Of a DNA stretch of 64,000 nt, positions 42,066 to 49,618 are shown piece by piece. Every line of letters begins with the position of its first letter. The stretch's first letter is position 1. The notes under the pieces are model-generated. The model had not been told where the DNA came from. It ran no database searches and saw nothing but the letters and a program-made list of their open reading frames with translations. The stretch comes from an uncultured Lachnospiraceae bacterium (GTDB lineage: Bacteria; Bacillota; Clostridia; Lachnospirales; Lachnospiraceae). The stretch spans positions 1 to 64,000 of the forward strand of contig CALWBQ010000026.1 in the NCBI GenBank assembly GCA_944376125.1, in the 5' to 3' direction. A program made the position numbers and the translations under genes.

Positions 42066-43529
42066 ATGAAACGGTCATACGCATACATCCTGTTTCCCAT
42101 TTTAGGAATGGCGTTCTGCCTGTGGTACGTCTGTGCCGCTACCAGCGATGTTGTAAATTCAGACTATATCAGGCTGGTTAATTCATACTTGCCGGATATA
42201 TGGAATCCAGAAAAATTTTTTGTCGCTGATGTGCTGACGCGGATCCCTGTCAACTATCTGGCGAGGATCTTGAATGTAACATGTTTCGATTTCAGCGTCC
42301 GTTTTGACCAGGTGCTGGGGATTCTGGGCCTGGGTCTGGCTGGATTGGCTGTCTGTTCCTATGCAAAAAAAGAGGGGTTGGGATTTCTGACAATGGCAGC
42401 AGTAACCCTTCTGATGTTTGGACTGAATAAATGGGAGATGCTGACCAATGGCAGCGGCTGGGCCCATTTCCTTACCTTCGCTGGGTTTTATTGCTACTAT
42501 CTGGTTTTGGACCGAGTGTGGAAAGCGGAGATGGTGCTGGGCAGGAAGGCTGGCCGGAGAGACAGGATCCTCCTGATGGTTCTGCCTTTTATCATTACTC
42601 TCGGGATTGCCGGCCAGTACTGTGCGATCTATTCTGGTGTGATGATTGCCGTCTATGGATTTTTGATTCTGCTGCCGGCGGCGGGAGGGCGCATCCTGAA
42701 AAAGGGAAGTCAAACGTCCTTCTGGAGCCGGGCTGTCAGCCGCGGCGGCCTCCACTGTGTTAGATATCTGGTCTGTATTCTGATTCCTCTGGCTCTCTAC
42801 ATGGTGAGCAACTCCTTTGCGGTGGAGGAACATGCAGGAGCCACGGATTTGACGATGCTGCAGGCGATTCAGCAGAAACCGAAATTTTTCCCGGCCTTTT
42901 TCCTGAAATCCTTCGCGTCGATGTTCCTTGGAGGGGAGACCATGGAACAGAAATTTCATTTCCCCAACAGGCTCATGCTGCTCATCGGCCTGGGGGTTAT
43001 GGCTGGATATCTCCTGGCTCTGTGGCTTAACGTCAAATATCGTTTGTATGAGAAGACTATCTTCCCGCTTCTGCTGATTCTTTCCGGCGGCTGCAGCCAT
43101 GTTCTGATCCTGATATCCCGCTGGATCTTTCTGGATCAGGAAAATTACGGGATGAGCTCCCGGTATGCAGTGCAGTTTCAGATGGGGATTATCGGCATTG
43201 TTCTGACAGCCGCCCTGGTGTGGAAGATGGAGGGACACAGGCTGGGACTGAGGCGGAGAATCAGCTCCATCCTGGCGGCAGTTTTCTGTTTTGCGATTGT
43301 GGCAGGAAATCTGGTTACCACAGCGGATGAGATTCAGAAGGCGCCCTACAGGAAAGAGCGGTATGAAGAAAAAATTGAGGCGGCTCTCCACTATGAGGAG
43401 GTCAGCGATGAGGACTTAGAGACAACTTTTGAGTACCGGAAGGGGCCTGAGAAAATAAGGGCAGCTCTGGGAATTTTAAAAGAAAACCATTGGAATGTAT
43501 ACAGCCGTTACAACGAGGAAGAACAATAA
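42066..43529 (+). CDS. Polytopic membrane protein (GT-C-like), third of three
   Basis: A 487-residue protein with about ten helices. It starts MKRSYAYILFPILG, and the segment DVVNSDYIRLVNSYLPD follows helix 1, again giving an acidic first loop. LTNGSGWAHFLTFAG and LDQENYGMSSRYAVQFQ are conserved-looking loop motifs. The start at 42066 gives a sensible signal-anchor; a frame from 42027 is longer but starts with an unlikely sequence. GGAGG lies 13 bases upstream. Family unnamed by me; a flippase or polymerase is also possible. Confidence 0.65.
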   Translation: MKRSYAYILFPILGMAFCLWYVCAATSDVVNSDYIRLVNSYLPDIWNPEKFFVADVLTRIPVNYLARILNVTCFDFSVRFDQVLGILGLGLAGLAVCSYAKKEGLGFLTMAAVTLLMFGLNKWEMLTNGSGWAHFLTFAGFYCYYLVLDRVWKAEMVLGRKAGRRDRILLMVLPFIITLGIAGQYCAIYSGVMIAVYGFLILLPAAGGRILKKGSQTSFWSRAVSRGGLHCVRYLVCILIPLALYMVSNSFAVEEHAGATDLTMLQAIQQKPKFFPAFFLKSFASMFLGGETMEQKFHFPNRLMLLIGLGVMAGYLLALWLNVKYRLYEKTIFPLLLILSGGCSHVLILISRWIFLDQENYGMSSRYAVQFQMGIIGIVLTAALVWKMEGHRLGLRRRISSILAAVFCFAIVAGNLVTTADEIQKAPYRKERYEEKIEAALHYEEVSDEDLETTFEYRKGPEKIRAALGILKENHWNVYSRYNEEEQ

Positions 43530-43546
43530 GCGCCAGGAGGAAGAGA

Positions 43547-44323
43547 ATGAAAGTTGTACTGTTAGCGGGAGGATTCGGTACCAGGATCAGCGAGGAGAGC
43601 CATCTGAGGCCAAAGCCGATGATTGAGATAGGGGAGAAACCTATTCTGTGGCACATTATGAAGTATTATTCTGAATTTGGATTTCACGAATTTGTTATCT
43701 GTCTGGGTTACAAGCAGTATGTGGTGAAGGAATTTTTTGCAGATTATTTTCTCCACACATCAGACGTAACCTTTGATCTGGCAAACAATAAAATGGAAGT
43801 CCACAATAATTATTCGGAACCCTGGAAGGTAACGCTGGTGGACACTGGCCTGAACACCATGACGGGGGGAAGAGTAAAGCGGATTCAGCCCTACGTTGAG
43901 GGGGAAACTTTTATGCTGACCTACGGGGATGGAGTGGCGAATATAGACCTCCATGCTCTGACAGCTTTTCACAAAAGTCATGGGAAGATTGCCACTTTAA
44001 CATCCGTCAATATGGGCCAGAGATTTGGGGTACTGGACCTGGATGACAATGGACAGATTCAGGCATTCCGGGAAAAGAATGACGATGACGGAGCCATGAT
44101 CAACGGCGGTTTCATGGTATTTGAGCCGGGGATTTTTGACTATCTCCAGGACGATGCTACAGTGCTGGAAAAGGCGCCGTTGGAAAATCTGGCAAGGGAC
44201 GGCCAGCTAATGGCCTACCGCCACAGCGGTTTCTGGAAGTGCATGGATACCCAGAGGGACAAGCAGCAGTTAGAAGCCATGTGGCAGTCTGGAAATGCTC
44301 CCTGGAAGATTTGGAAGGACTAA
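43547..44323 (+). CDS. rfbF: Glucose-1-phosphate cytidylyltransferase
   Basis: A 258-residue enzyme making CDP-glucose. LLAGGFGTRISEESHLRPKPM is the NTP loop, followed by FVICLGYKQYVVKEFF, MLTYGDGVAN and NGGFMVFEPGIF. The start was set after AGGAGG at MKVVLLAGG; a longer frame from 43490 overlaps the previous gene. It opens the CDP-sugar set rfbF-rfbG-rfbH, spaced by 16-25 bases. Confidence 0.95.
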   Translation: MKVVLLAGGFGTRISEESHLRPKPMIEIGEKPILWHIMKYYSEFGFHEFVICLGYKQYVVKEFFADYFLHTSDVTFDLANNKMEVHNNYSEPWKVTLVDTGLNTMTGGRVKRIQPYVEGETFMLTYGDGVANIDLHALTAFHKSHGKIATLTSVNMGQRFGVLDLDDNGQIQAFREKNDDDGAMINGGFMVFEPGIFDYLQDDATVLEKAPLENLARDGQLMAYRHSGFWKCMDTQRDKQQLEAMWQSGNAPWKIWKD

Positions 44324-44339
44324 AGGAGAGAGATAGAAT

Positions 44340-45398
44340 ATGACACTTGAAGAGCTGTCAGGATTTTATAAAGGCAAGAAGGTTCTCATAACGGGACATA
44401 CGGGATTTAAGGGAACCTGGCTCTGCAGGATTCTGAATCTGTGCGGTGCGGATGTCTCCGGCTATGCGCTGGAACCGCCTACGGATCCATCTATATTCCG
44501 AGTGATTGGTCTGGGAGGACAGATGGATTCCCAGATCGGGGATGTACGAAATTTGGAAGAGCTGCAAAAGACCTTTGACCGGGTCAGGCCGGAGATTGTG
44601 TTCCATCTGGCTGCCCAGCCCATTGTAAGAGATTCCTACAAAGATCCAGTGTACACCTATGAGACAAATGTGATGGGAACTGTCCATGTGCTGGAGTGTA
44701 TCCGCCATTGCGGTTCGGTTCGCTCATTTGTCAATGTCACCACAGATAAAGTTTACGAGAATAAAGAGTGGGAGTATGGCTATAGGGAATGTGATCCTTT
44801 AGATGGGTATGATCCCTATTCCAACAGCAAGTCATGCTCTGAGCTGGTTACCCACAGCTACCAGAAATCCTTTTTCCAGGATGGCCGGTGCGCTGTTTCA
44901 ACATCCAGGGCGGGCAATGTCATTGGCGGCGGGGATTTTGCTAATGACCGGATTATACCTGATTGCGTCAGAGCTGCTGCTGCAGGAAAAGAAATCATTG
45001 TGAGAAATCCCCATTCCGTTCGCCCATACCAGCACGTTCTGGAGCCCCTGGCAATCTATCTGACCATCGCCATGAGACAGTATGAGGACGGGAAAATGGC
45101 GGGATACTATAATGTAGGACCGGACGATGAAGACTGTATCACCACCGGCCGGCTGGCTGATTTGTTCTGTGAAGCCTGGGGGGACAATGCCAGATGGATC
45201 AACCGGTATGATGGAGGCCCCCATGAGGCAAATTTCCTGAAGTTGGACTGCTCCAGAGTAAAGAAGGTTTTTGGATGGCATCCCAGATACCACGTGAAAG
45301 AGGCTGTGGACAAGACTGTGGAGTGGTTTCAGGAATATCTGAGGGGAGAGGATATGCTTCAGGCGACAGACCGTCAGATACGGGAGTTTTTCGGCTGA
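44340..45398 (+). CDS. rfbG: CDP-glucose 4,6-dehydratase
   Basis: A 352-residue short-chain dehydrogenase-type enzyme converting CDP-glucose to CDP-4-keto-6-deoxyglucose. The NAD loop is VLITGHTGFKGTWLCRIL, the catalytic Tyr-x3-Lys is in DPYSNSKSCSELV, and FHLAAQPIVRDSY and PHSVRPYQHVLEPL are family markers. GGAGAGAGATAG precedes the ATG. Confidence 0.96.
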   Translation: MTLEELSGFYKGKKVLITGHTGFKGTWLCRILNLCGADVSGYALEPPTDPSIFRVIGLGGQMDSQIGDVRNLEELQKTFDRVRPEIVFHLAAQPIVRDSYKDPVYTYETNVMGTVHVLECIRHCGSVRSFVNVTTDKVYENKEWEYGYRECDPLDGYDPYSNSKSCSELVTHSYQKSFFQDGRCAVSTSRAGNVIGGGDFANDRIIPDCVRAAAAGKEIIVRNPHSVRPYQHVLEPLAIYLTIAMRQYEDGKMAGYYNVGPDDEDCITTGRLADLFCEAWGDNARWINRYDGGPHEANFLKLDCSRVKKVFGWHPRYHVKEAVDKTVEWFQEYLRGEDMLQATDRQIREFFG

Positions 45399-45423
45399 TG
45401 ATTCTAGAGAAGGGAGATTTTCA

Positions 45424-46800
45424 ATGTTTGAACATATGAGTGAGCAGGAAGCAAGAGCTAAGATATTAGAGCTGACTGCCGAATACTGCGATACGTTTCA
45501 CAATCAAAAAAAACCATTTAAGGCGGGGGACAGGATTCCTTACGCATCTCGTGTTTACGACCATGAAGAGATGGTAAATCTGGTAGATTCGGCCCTGGAA
45601 TTTTGGCTGACTTCCGGGAGATACACAGATGCGTTTGAGAAGGGACTGGCGGAATATCTGGGCGTCCGTTTCTGTTCGCTGGTCAATTCGGGGTCATCCG
45701 CCAACCTTCTGGCATTTATGGCGCTTACATCCCCTCTTTTGGGGGATCGCCGGATTCGGCGAGGTGATGAAGTGATTACCGTGGCGGCTGGTTTCCCCAC
45801 AACGGTTAATCCGATGATCCAGTATGGGGCGGTACCGGTTTTTGTGGATGTGACGATTCCCCAGTACAATCTTGATACGTCCATGCTGGAGGCTGCCTTG
45901 TCTGAAAAGACCAAGGCTGTGATGGTTGCCCATACGCTGGGAAATCCATTTGATTTGAAGCGGGTAAAAGATTTCTGCACAGAGCATGGTCTGTGGCTGG
46001 TGGAGGATAACTGTGACGCACTGGGAAGCCGCTACACCATAGACGGGGAGAGCCGCCTGACCGGAACCATCGGCGATATCGGAACCTCCAGCTTTTATCC
46101 GCCTCACCACATGACTATGGGGGAAGGAGGGGCTGTCTATACCGACAGCCCGCTGTTAAACAAGATTATTCGCTCTTTCCGCGACTGGGGCCGGGACTGT
46201 GTCTGCCCGTCGGGCAGAGACAACATGTGCGGCCACCGGTTTGACCGCCAGTATGGAGAGCTGCCTCTGGGATATGACCACAAATACGTCTATTCCCATT
46301 TCGGCTACAATCTGAAGGCGACGGATCTTCAGGCAGCCATCGGATGTGCCCAGTTAAAGAAATTCCCGGAATTTGTAAAGAGACGCCGCCGCAACTTTGA
46401 ACGGCTTCGGGAAGGACTTCAAGGGACGGAGGACGTTCTGATTCTCCCCGAGCCGTGCCCGGGATCGGAGCCCAGTTGGTTCGGCTTCCTGATTACATGC
46501 AGAGAGGGTGTGGACCGGAACCGGCTGGTTCAGTATGTAGAGAGCCATGGAATTCAGACCCGCATGCTGTTTGCTGGTAATCTGACCAAGCATCCGTGCT
46601 TCGACGAGATGAGAGCAGCCAAGAGAGAGGCGGAGAAGAATGGCCGGAAAGATAGTCAGGCCGGATACCGGGTCATCGGGGATCTGCCGGTGACAGACCG
46701 GATTATGAGAGATACCTTCTGGGTCGGCGTTTATCCGGGAATGACAGATGAGATGATGGATTATATGGCAGAGACGATCCGGGAGGGAATCCGGAGTTAG
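45424..46800 (+). CDS. rfbH: CDP-4-dehydro-6-deoxyglucose 3-dehydrase (E1, RfbH)
   Basis: A 458-residue PMP-dependent iron-sulfur enzyme that removes the C3 hydroxyl. It has the aminotransferase fold (NSGSSANLLAFMAL, VEDNCDALGS), but the usual PLP Lys is replaced by His in FYPPHHMTMGEGG, the hallmark of E1. The iron-sulfur ligands are visible as CDALGS, then 61 residues later CVC, then seven residues to the next C (RDCVCPSGRDNMC). E1 needs a reductase, E3 (RfbI/DdhD), which is absent from the operon and from the window. Confidence 0.95.
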   Translation: MFEHMSEQEARAKILELTAEYCDTFHNQKKPFKAGDRIPYASRVYDHEEMVNLVDSALEFWLTSGRYTDAFEKGLAEYLGVRFCSLVNSGSSANLLAFMALTSPLLGDRRIRRGDEVITVAAGFPTTVNPMIQYGAVPVFVDVTIPQYNLDTSMLEAALSEKTKAVMVAHTLGNPFDLKRVKDFCTEHGLWLVEDNCDALGSRYTIDGESRLTGTIGDIGTSSFYPPHHMTMGEGGAVYTDSPLLNKIIRSFRDWGRDCVCPSGRDNMCGHRFDRQYGELPLGYDHKYVYSHFGYNLKATDLQAAIGCAQLKKFPEFVKRRRRNFERLREGLQGTEDVLILPEPCPGSEPSWFGFLITCREGVDRNRLVQYVESHGIQTRMLFAGNLTKHPCFDEMRAAKREAEKNGRKDSQAGYRVIGDLPVTDRIMRDTFWVGVYPGMTDEMMDYMAETIREGIRS

Positions 46801-46851
46801 TACAGAGCTGCCTGCCCGGCAGATGCAGAAATGAGAAAGGAAGGGAGTCCC

Positions 46852-47679
46852 ATGGATCTTGCAAATGTGCATCAGGCAAACTTGAAAATTTTGAGAGAGA
46901 TCGACCGAATCTGCCGGAAGGAGGGGATCCAGTATCTTTTGGATGCAGGGACTCTTCTGGGGGCGGTTCGCCATAAGGGATTTATCCCCTGGGACGATGA
47001 CGCAGATGTAGCCTTTACCCGGGATAATTATACCCGGTTTATCCGCGCGGCGAAACGGGAGCTGGCCCCGGGGATGACGCTTCTGGAACCGGGAGATCTG
47101 AGAGATGGAACAGCCTTTTTTGACTTTACCGCAAGGATTTTATATGATAACAGCCGTACCCATGAGGATAGTGCAGAGATGGCTTTCTACGGCGGAAAGC
47201 TGAACCACCTCTGGGTGGATCTGTTCATTTTGGATGAGCTGCCGGAAAACCGTTTTCAGGCGGCCTTCACAAAGTTCATCCAGAAGGCGATCTACGGCCT
47301 GGCTATGGGACACAGGTATCGGCTGGATTTTTCTAAATACAGTCTGCCGGAAAAAATTATGGTAGGCGGCCTCTCAGCGGCAGGGAAGATTTTGCCTATG
47401 AGATGGATACGCCGGATGCAGTTTTGCGCCGCAGTGAAGGACCGGAAGGGGAAAAGCAGCCTCTGCTATTACAGCAATTACCAGCCAGATTACCTCTACG
47501 TGACCTTAAAAAAAGAGTGGTGCAGTCGGACAGTAGATATGGAGTTTGAAGGGGAGATGCTGATGGCTCCAGCCGGATGGCATGAGATCCTCACCCTGGT
47601 TTACGGGGACTATATGACTCTGCCGCCGGAGGAAAAAAGGGTTCCGGCCCACTCAGATACAGAAATTAAAATCTGGTAG
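46852..47679 (+). CDS. LicD family phosphotransferase
   Basis: A 275-residue LicD-type enzyme. The signature YLLDAGTLLGAVRHKGFIPWDDDADVAF contains the catalytic Asp cluster. LicD proteins transfer phosphocholine or other phospho-substituents onto sugars of surface glycans. No choline uptake or activation genes (licABC) are nearby, so the group transferred is uncertain. The start at 46852 follows GGAAGGGAG; an upstream ATG at 46831 is in frame. Confidence 0.9.
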   Translation: MDLANVHQANLKILREIDRICRKEGIQYLLDAGTLLGAVRHKGFIPWDDDADVAFTRDNYTRFIRAAKRELAPGMTLLEPGDLRDGTAFFDFTARILYDNSRTHEDSAEMAFYGGKLNHLWVDLFILDELPENRFQAAFTKFIQKAIYGLAMGHRYRLDFSKYSLPEKIMVGGLSAAGKILPMRWIRRMQFCAAVKDRKGKSSLCYYSNYQPDYLYVTLKKEWCSRTVDMEFEGEMLMAPAGWHEILTLVYGDYMTLPPEEKRVPAHSDTEIKIW

Positions 47680-47736
47680 CATAAAATTTTTGAGGAGAAA
47701 AAGTCTGAAAATTCGACATCAGATGGAGGAAAGAAC

Positions 47737-48681
47737 GTGGACAGAGCAAGTGGCAGAAAGAGGCTGTCAGTGGTGGTTTCCGTATATAATGAAGAAAACG
47801 CGCTGAATGAATTTTGCCGTCAGACGATTCCCATCCTGGAAAAGCTGGACTGGGATTGGGAGCTTTTGTTTGTCAATGATGGGAGCGGTGACGGCAGCCG
47901 GGAAATTCTGGAAAGCCTGGCAGAGCAGGACAGCCGGATCAAGGTAATTTCCTTTTCCAGGAACTTTGGCCATGAGGCGGCTATGATCGCCGGACTGGAT
48001 TACAGCAGAGGCGATGGGATCGTCTGTATGGATGCAGACCTTCAGCATCCGCCGGAGTATCTTCCGGAGATTGTAAAGAAACTGGAGGCGGGATTTGAAA
48101 TTGTCACTATGGTTCGCACCAGCAATACCAGCGCCGGGTGGATGAAAAATGTGACCTCCGCTGCTTTCTACAAGCTGATCAACCGGATCTCAGATGTGCA
48201 CTTTGAACCCAACGCTTCAGACTTCTTTGCAGTTGGCAGGAAGGCTGCAGACGTGCTGAAAAGGAACTACAGAGAGCGGGTTCGCTTTCTGAGAGGATAT
48301 GTACAGAATATCGGGTTTGCCAAAACATCTATTGAGTACGAGGCCCATCCCAGGGTGGCTGGAGAGAGCAAGTACAGTCTGGCAAAGCTGCTGCGCTTCT
48401 CTGTCAATACGATTATGTGCTTTTCCAATATGCCGCTGAAGCTGGGGATTTATGCAGGAATTTTTTCGGCTCTGATTGGAATCATCGTGCTGGTCTATAC
48501 ATTGATTACCCGCCAGGGGGCACCCAGCGGCTATGCGACGATAGTAGTTTTGATCTGTTTTATGTTCGCCATGCTGTTTGCAGTTGTCGGCATTATAGGG
48601 GAGTATATCTCGGTTCTGTTTAATGAGCTGAAGGACCGCCCGATTTATATTGTAGATGATATAAAAAATTTTGAGGATTAA
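47737..48681 (+). CDS. GtrB-like polyprenyl-phosphate glycosyltransferase
   Basis: A 314-residue GT2 enzyme with two C-terminal membrane helices (about residues 230-255 and 262-287), the layout of GtrB/DPM1-like transferases that load a sugar onto undecaprenyl phosphate. SVVVSVYNEENALNEF, FVNDGSGDGS, SFSRNFGHEAAMIAGLDY and CMDADLQHPPEYL (DxD) are all present. GTG start with GGAGG upstream. It may supply the lipid-linked donor for the three GT-C-like proteins. Last gene of the co-directional run. Confidence 0.92.
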   Translation: MDRASGRKRLSVVVSVYNEENALNEFCRQTIPILEKLDWDWELLFVNDGSGDGSREILESLAEQDSRIKVISFSRNFGHEAAMIAGLDYSRGDGIVCMDADLQHPPEYLPEIVKKLEAGFEIVTMVRTSNTSAGWMKNVTSAAFYKLINRISDVHFEPNASDFFAVGRKAADVLKRNYRERVRFLRGYVQNIGFAKTSIEYEAHPRVAGESKYSLAKLLRFSVNTIMCFSNMPLKLGIYAGIFSALIGIIVLVYTLITRQGAPSGYATIVVLICFMFAMLFAVVGIIGEYISVLFNELKDRPIYIVDDIKNFED

Positions 48682-48720
48682 AAAGTTTGTTATTTTTTTG
48701 CGAAACCTGCCATTTTACTA

Positions 48721-48749
48721 TTGTATAAATGTCAAAAATATAGTAGAAT
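48721..48749 (+). promoter_or_regulatory. Promoter for the HPr-like protein 2 gene
   Basis: TTGTAT (48721-48726), 17 bases, TAGAAT (48744-48749). Confidence 0.65.
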
Positions 48750-48823
48750 AATTGTATGAAAACATTTGGGGGCTTTCAGAAACTGTTTGACAATCGCTTT
48801 TTTGTATTAAAGGGGTGAGGTGT

Positions 48824-49069
48824 ATGTTGACGAAGCGCGTTAACATCCTAGCCCCGTATCGAACGTTGCCGATATCCTATCTTGTCAGGACAGCGAATCA
48901 ATTTACCTGCGATATCTATATTCAAGGGGATACATCAAAGATTAATGTAAAGGATTATGAGGCGATGCAGACGGGGCTGCAACCAAGAGGAAATGGCCTA
49001 GTCTTCTATTTGGGAGGAAGTGACGAAGGCGCGGCCGAAGTAAAATTACGTAAACTCTTTGAAGTTTAG
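48824..49069 (+). CDS. HPr-like protein without His15 and with Asp at the Ser46 position
   Basis: An 81-residue protein with the HPr pattern in its second half (KINVKDYEAMQTG, then GGSDEGAAEVKLRKLFEV). Aligned to HPr, the His15 position is Arg13 within PYRTLPISYLV, while the following Pro is kept. The Ser46 position is Asp44 (NVKD), which could mimic phosphoserine. It therefore cannot carry phosphate from enzyme I. It has its own promoter and terminator. In Gram-positives, Ser46-phosphorylated HPr binds CcpA, so this could be a permanent corepressor-like mimic; that is speculation. The start is the ATG after GGGGTGAGGTGT; a GTG three codons earlier overlaps that site. Confidence 0.75.
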   Translation: MLTKRVNILAPYRTLPISYLVRTANQFTCDIYIQGDTSKINVKDYEAMQTGLQPRGNGLVFYLGGSDEGAAEVKLRKLFEV

Positions 49070-49080
49070 GAACTAAAATA

Positions 49081-49112
49081 GGATGAGATCCAGAGGGTCT
49101 CATCCTTTTTGT
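49081..49112 (+). terminator. Terminator after the HPr-like gene
   Basis: GGATGAGATCC, AGA loop, GGGTCTCATCC, then TTTTT. The next promoter begins right behind it. Confidence 0.9.
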
Positions 49113-49141
49113 TTGACTTTTCCTTTCCACGGCATTATAAT
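49113..49141 (+). promoter_or_regulatory. Promoter for the HxlR regulator gene
   Basis: TTGACT (49113-49118), 17 bases, TATAAT (49136-49141). Confidence 0.8.
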
Positions 49142-49212
49142 GGCAGCAAGAATGAGACATAAAGTAAGCAGATACAACAATATATGATACTTGCCAGAAG
49201 GGAAGCGAAAAG

Positions 49213-49545
49213 ATGGAGAAGAGATGTATATCGGACGAATGCCTCAGCACCACGGGATTCAGCTACACACTGTCGCTGATCAATGGGAAATATAAAATGA
49301 CGATTTTATATACCTTGATGGAATTTGGGGTGGTTCGCTTCAATGAAATGAAAAAATATATCGGAGAGATCTCCTACAAGACATTGAGCTCTACCTTAAA
49401 GGAGCTGGAGGCGGATCAGCTTGTCCACCGGGAAGAATATCCTCAGATTCCCCCGAAGGTAGAATATAGCCTGACAGAGAGAGGAAAGTCGCTGATCCCC
49501 ATTCTGGATGGGATGTGCGAGTGGGGAGATAAAAACCGATTGTGA
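49213..49545 (+). CDS. HxlR family transcriptional regulator
   Basis: A 110-residue winged-helix regulator. LINGKYKMTILYTLMEFGVVRFNEM, then ISYKTLSSTLKELEADQLVHREEY and VEYSLTERGKSLIPIL, are standard for HxlR. Cys5 and Cys10 (RCISDEC) lie near the N-terminus, where members such as HypR and YodB carry a redox-sensing Cys. It may control the convergent BCCT gene or a distant target. Its start follows AAGGGAAGCG. Confidence 0.92.
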   Translation: MEKRCISDECLSTTGFSYTLSLINGKYKMTILYTLMEFGVVRFNEMKKYIGEISYKTLSSTLKELEADQLVHREEYPQIPPKVEYSLTERGKSLIPILDGMCEWGDKNRL

Positions 49546-49583
49546 TGAGGATGCAAAAGGCGCTGAAGTGAGAGAAAAGGAAA

Positions 49584-49613
49584 GAGCCAGGCCGGAATGA
49601 ATGGGCCTGGCTC
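49584..49613. terminator. Bidirectional terminator between hxlR and the BCCT gene
   Basis: GAGCCAGGCC (49584-49593) pairs with GGCCTGGCTC (49604-49613), T-rich on the plus-strand side. It serves convergent genes. Confidence 0.8.
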
Positions 49614-49618
49614 CGATT

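Noticed and set aside
42183..43391. A 402-residue minus-strand frame opposite the third GT-C-like gene
   Set aside because: Shadow of a membrane-protein gene; the translation is Gln/His/Arg-rich without motifs or a ribosome site.
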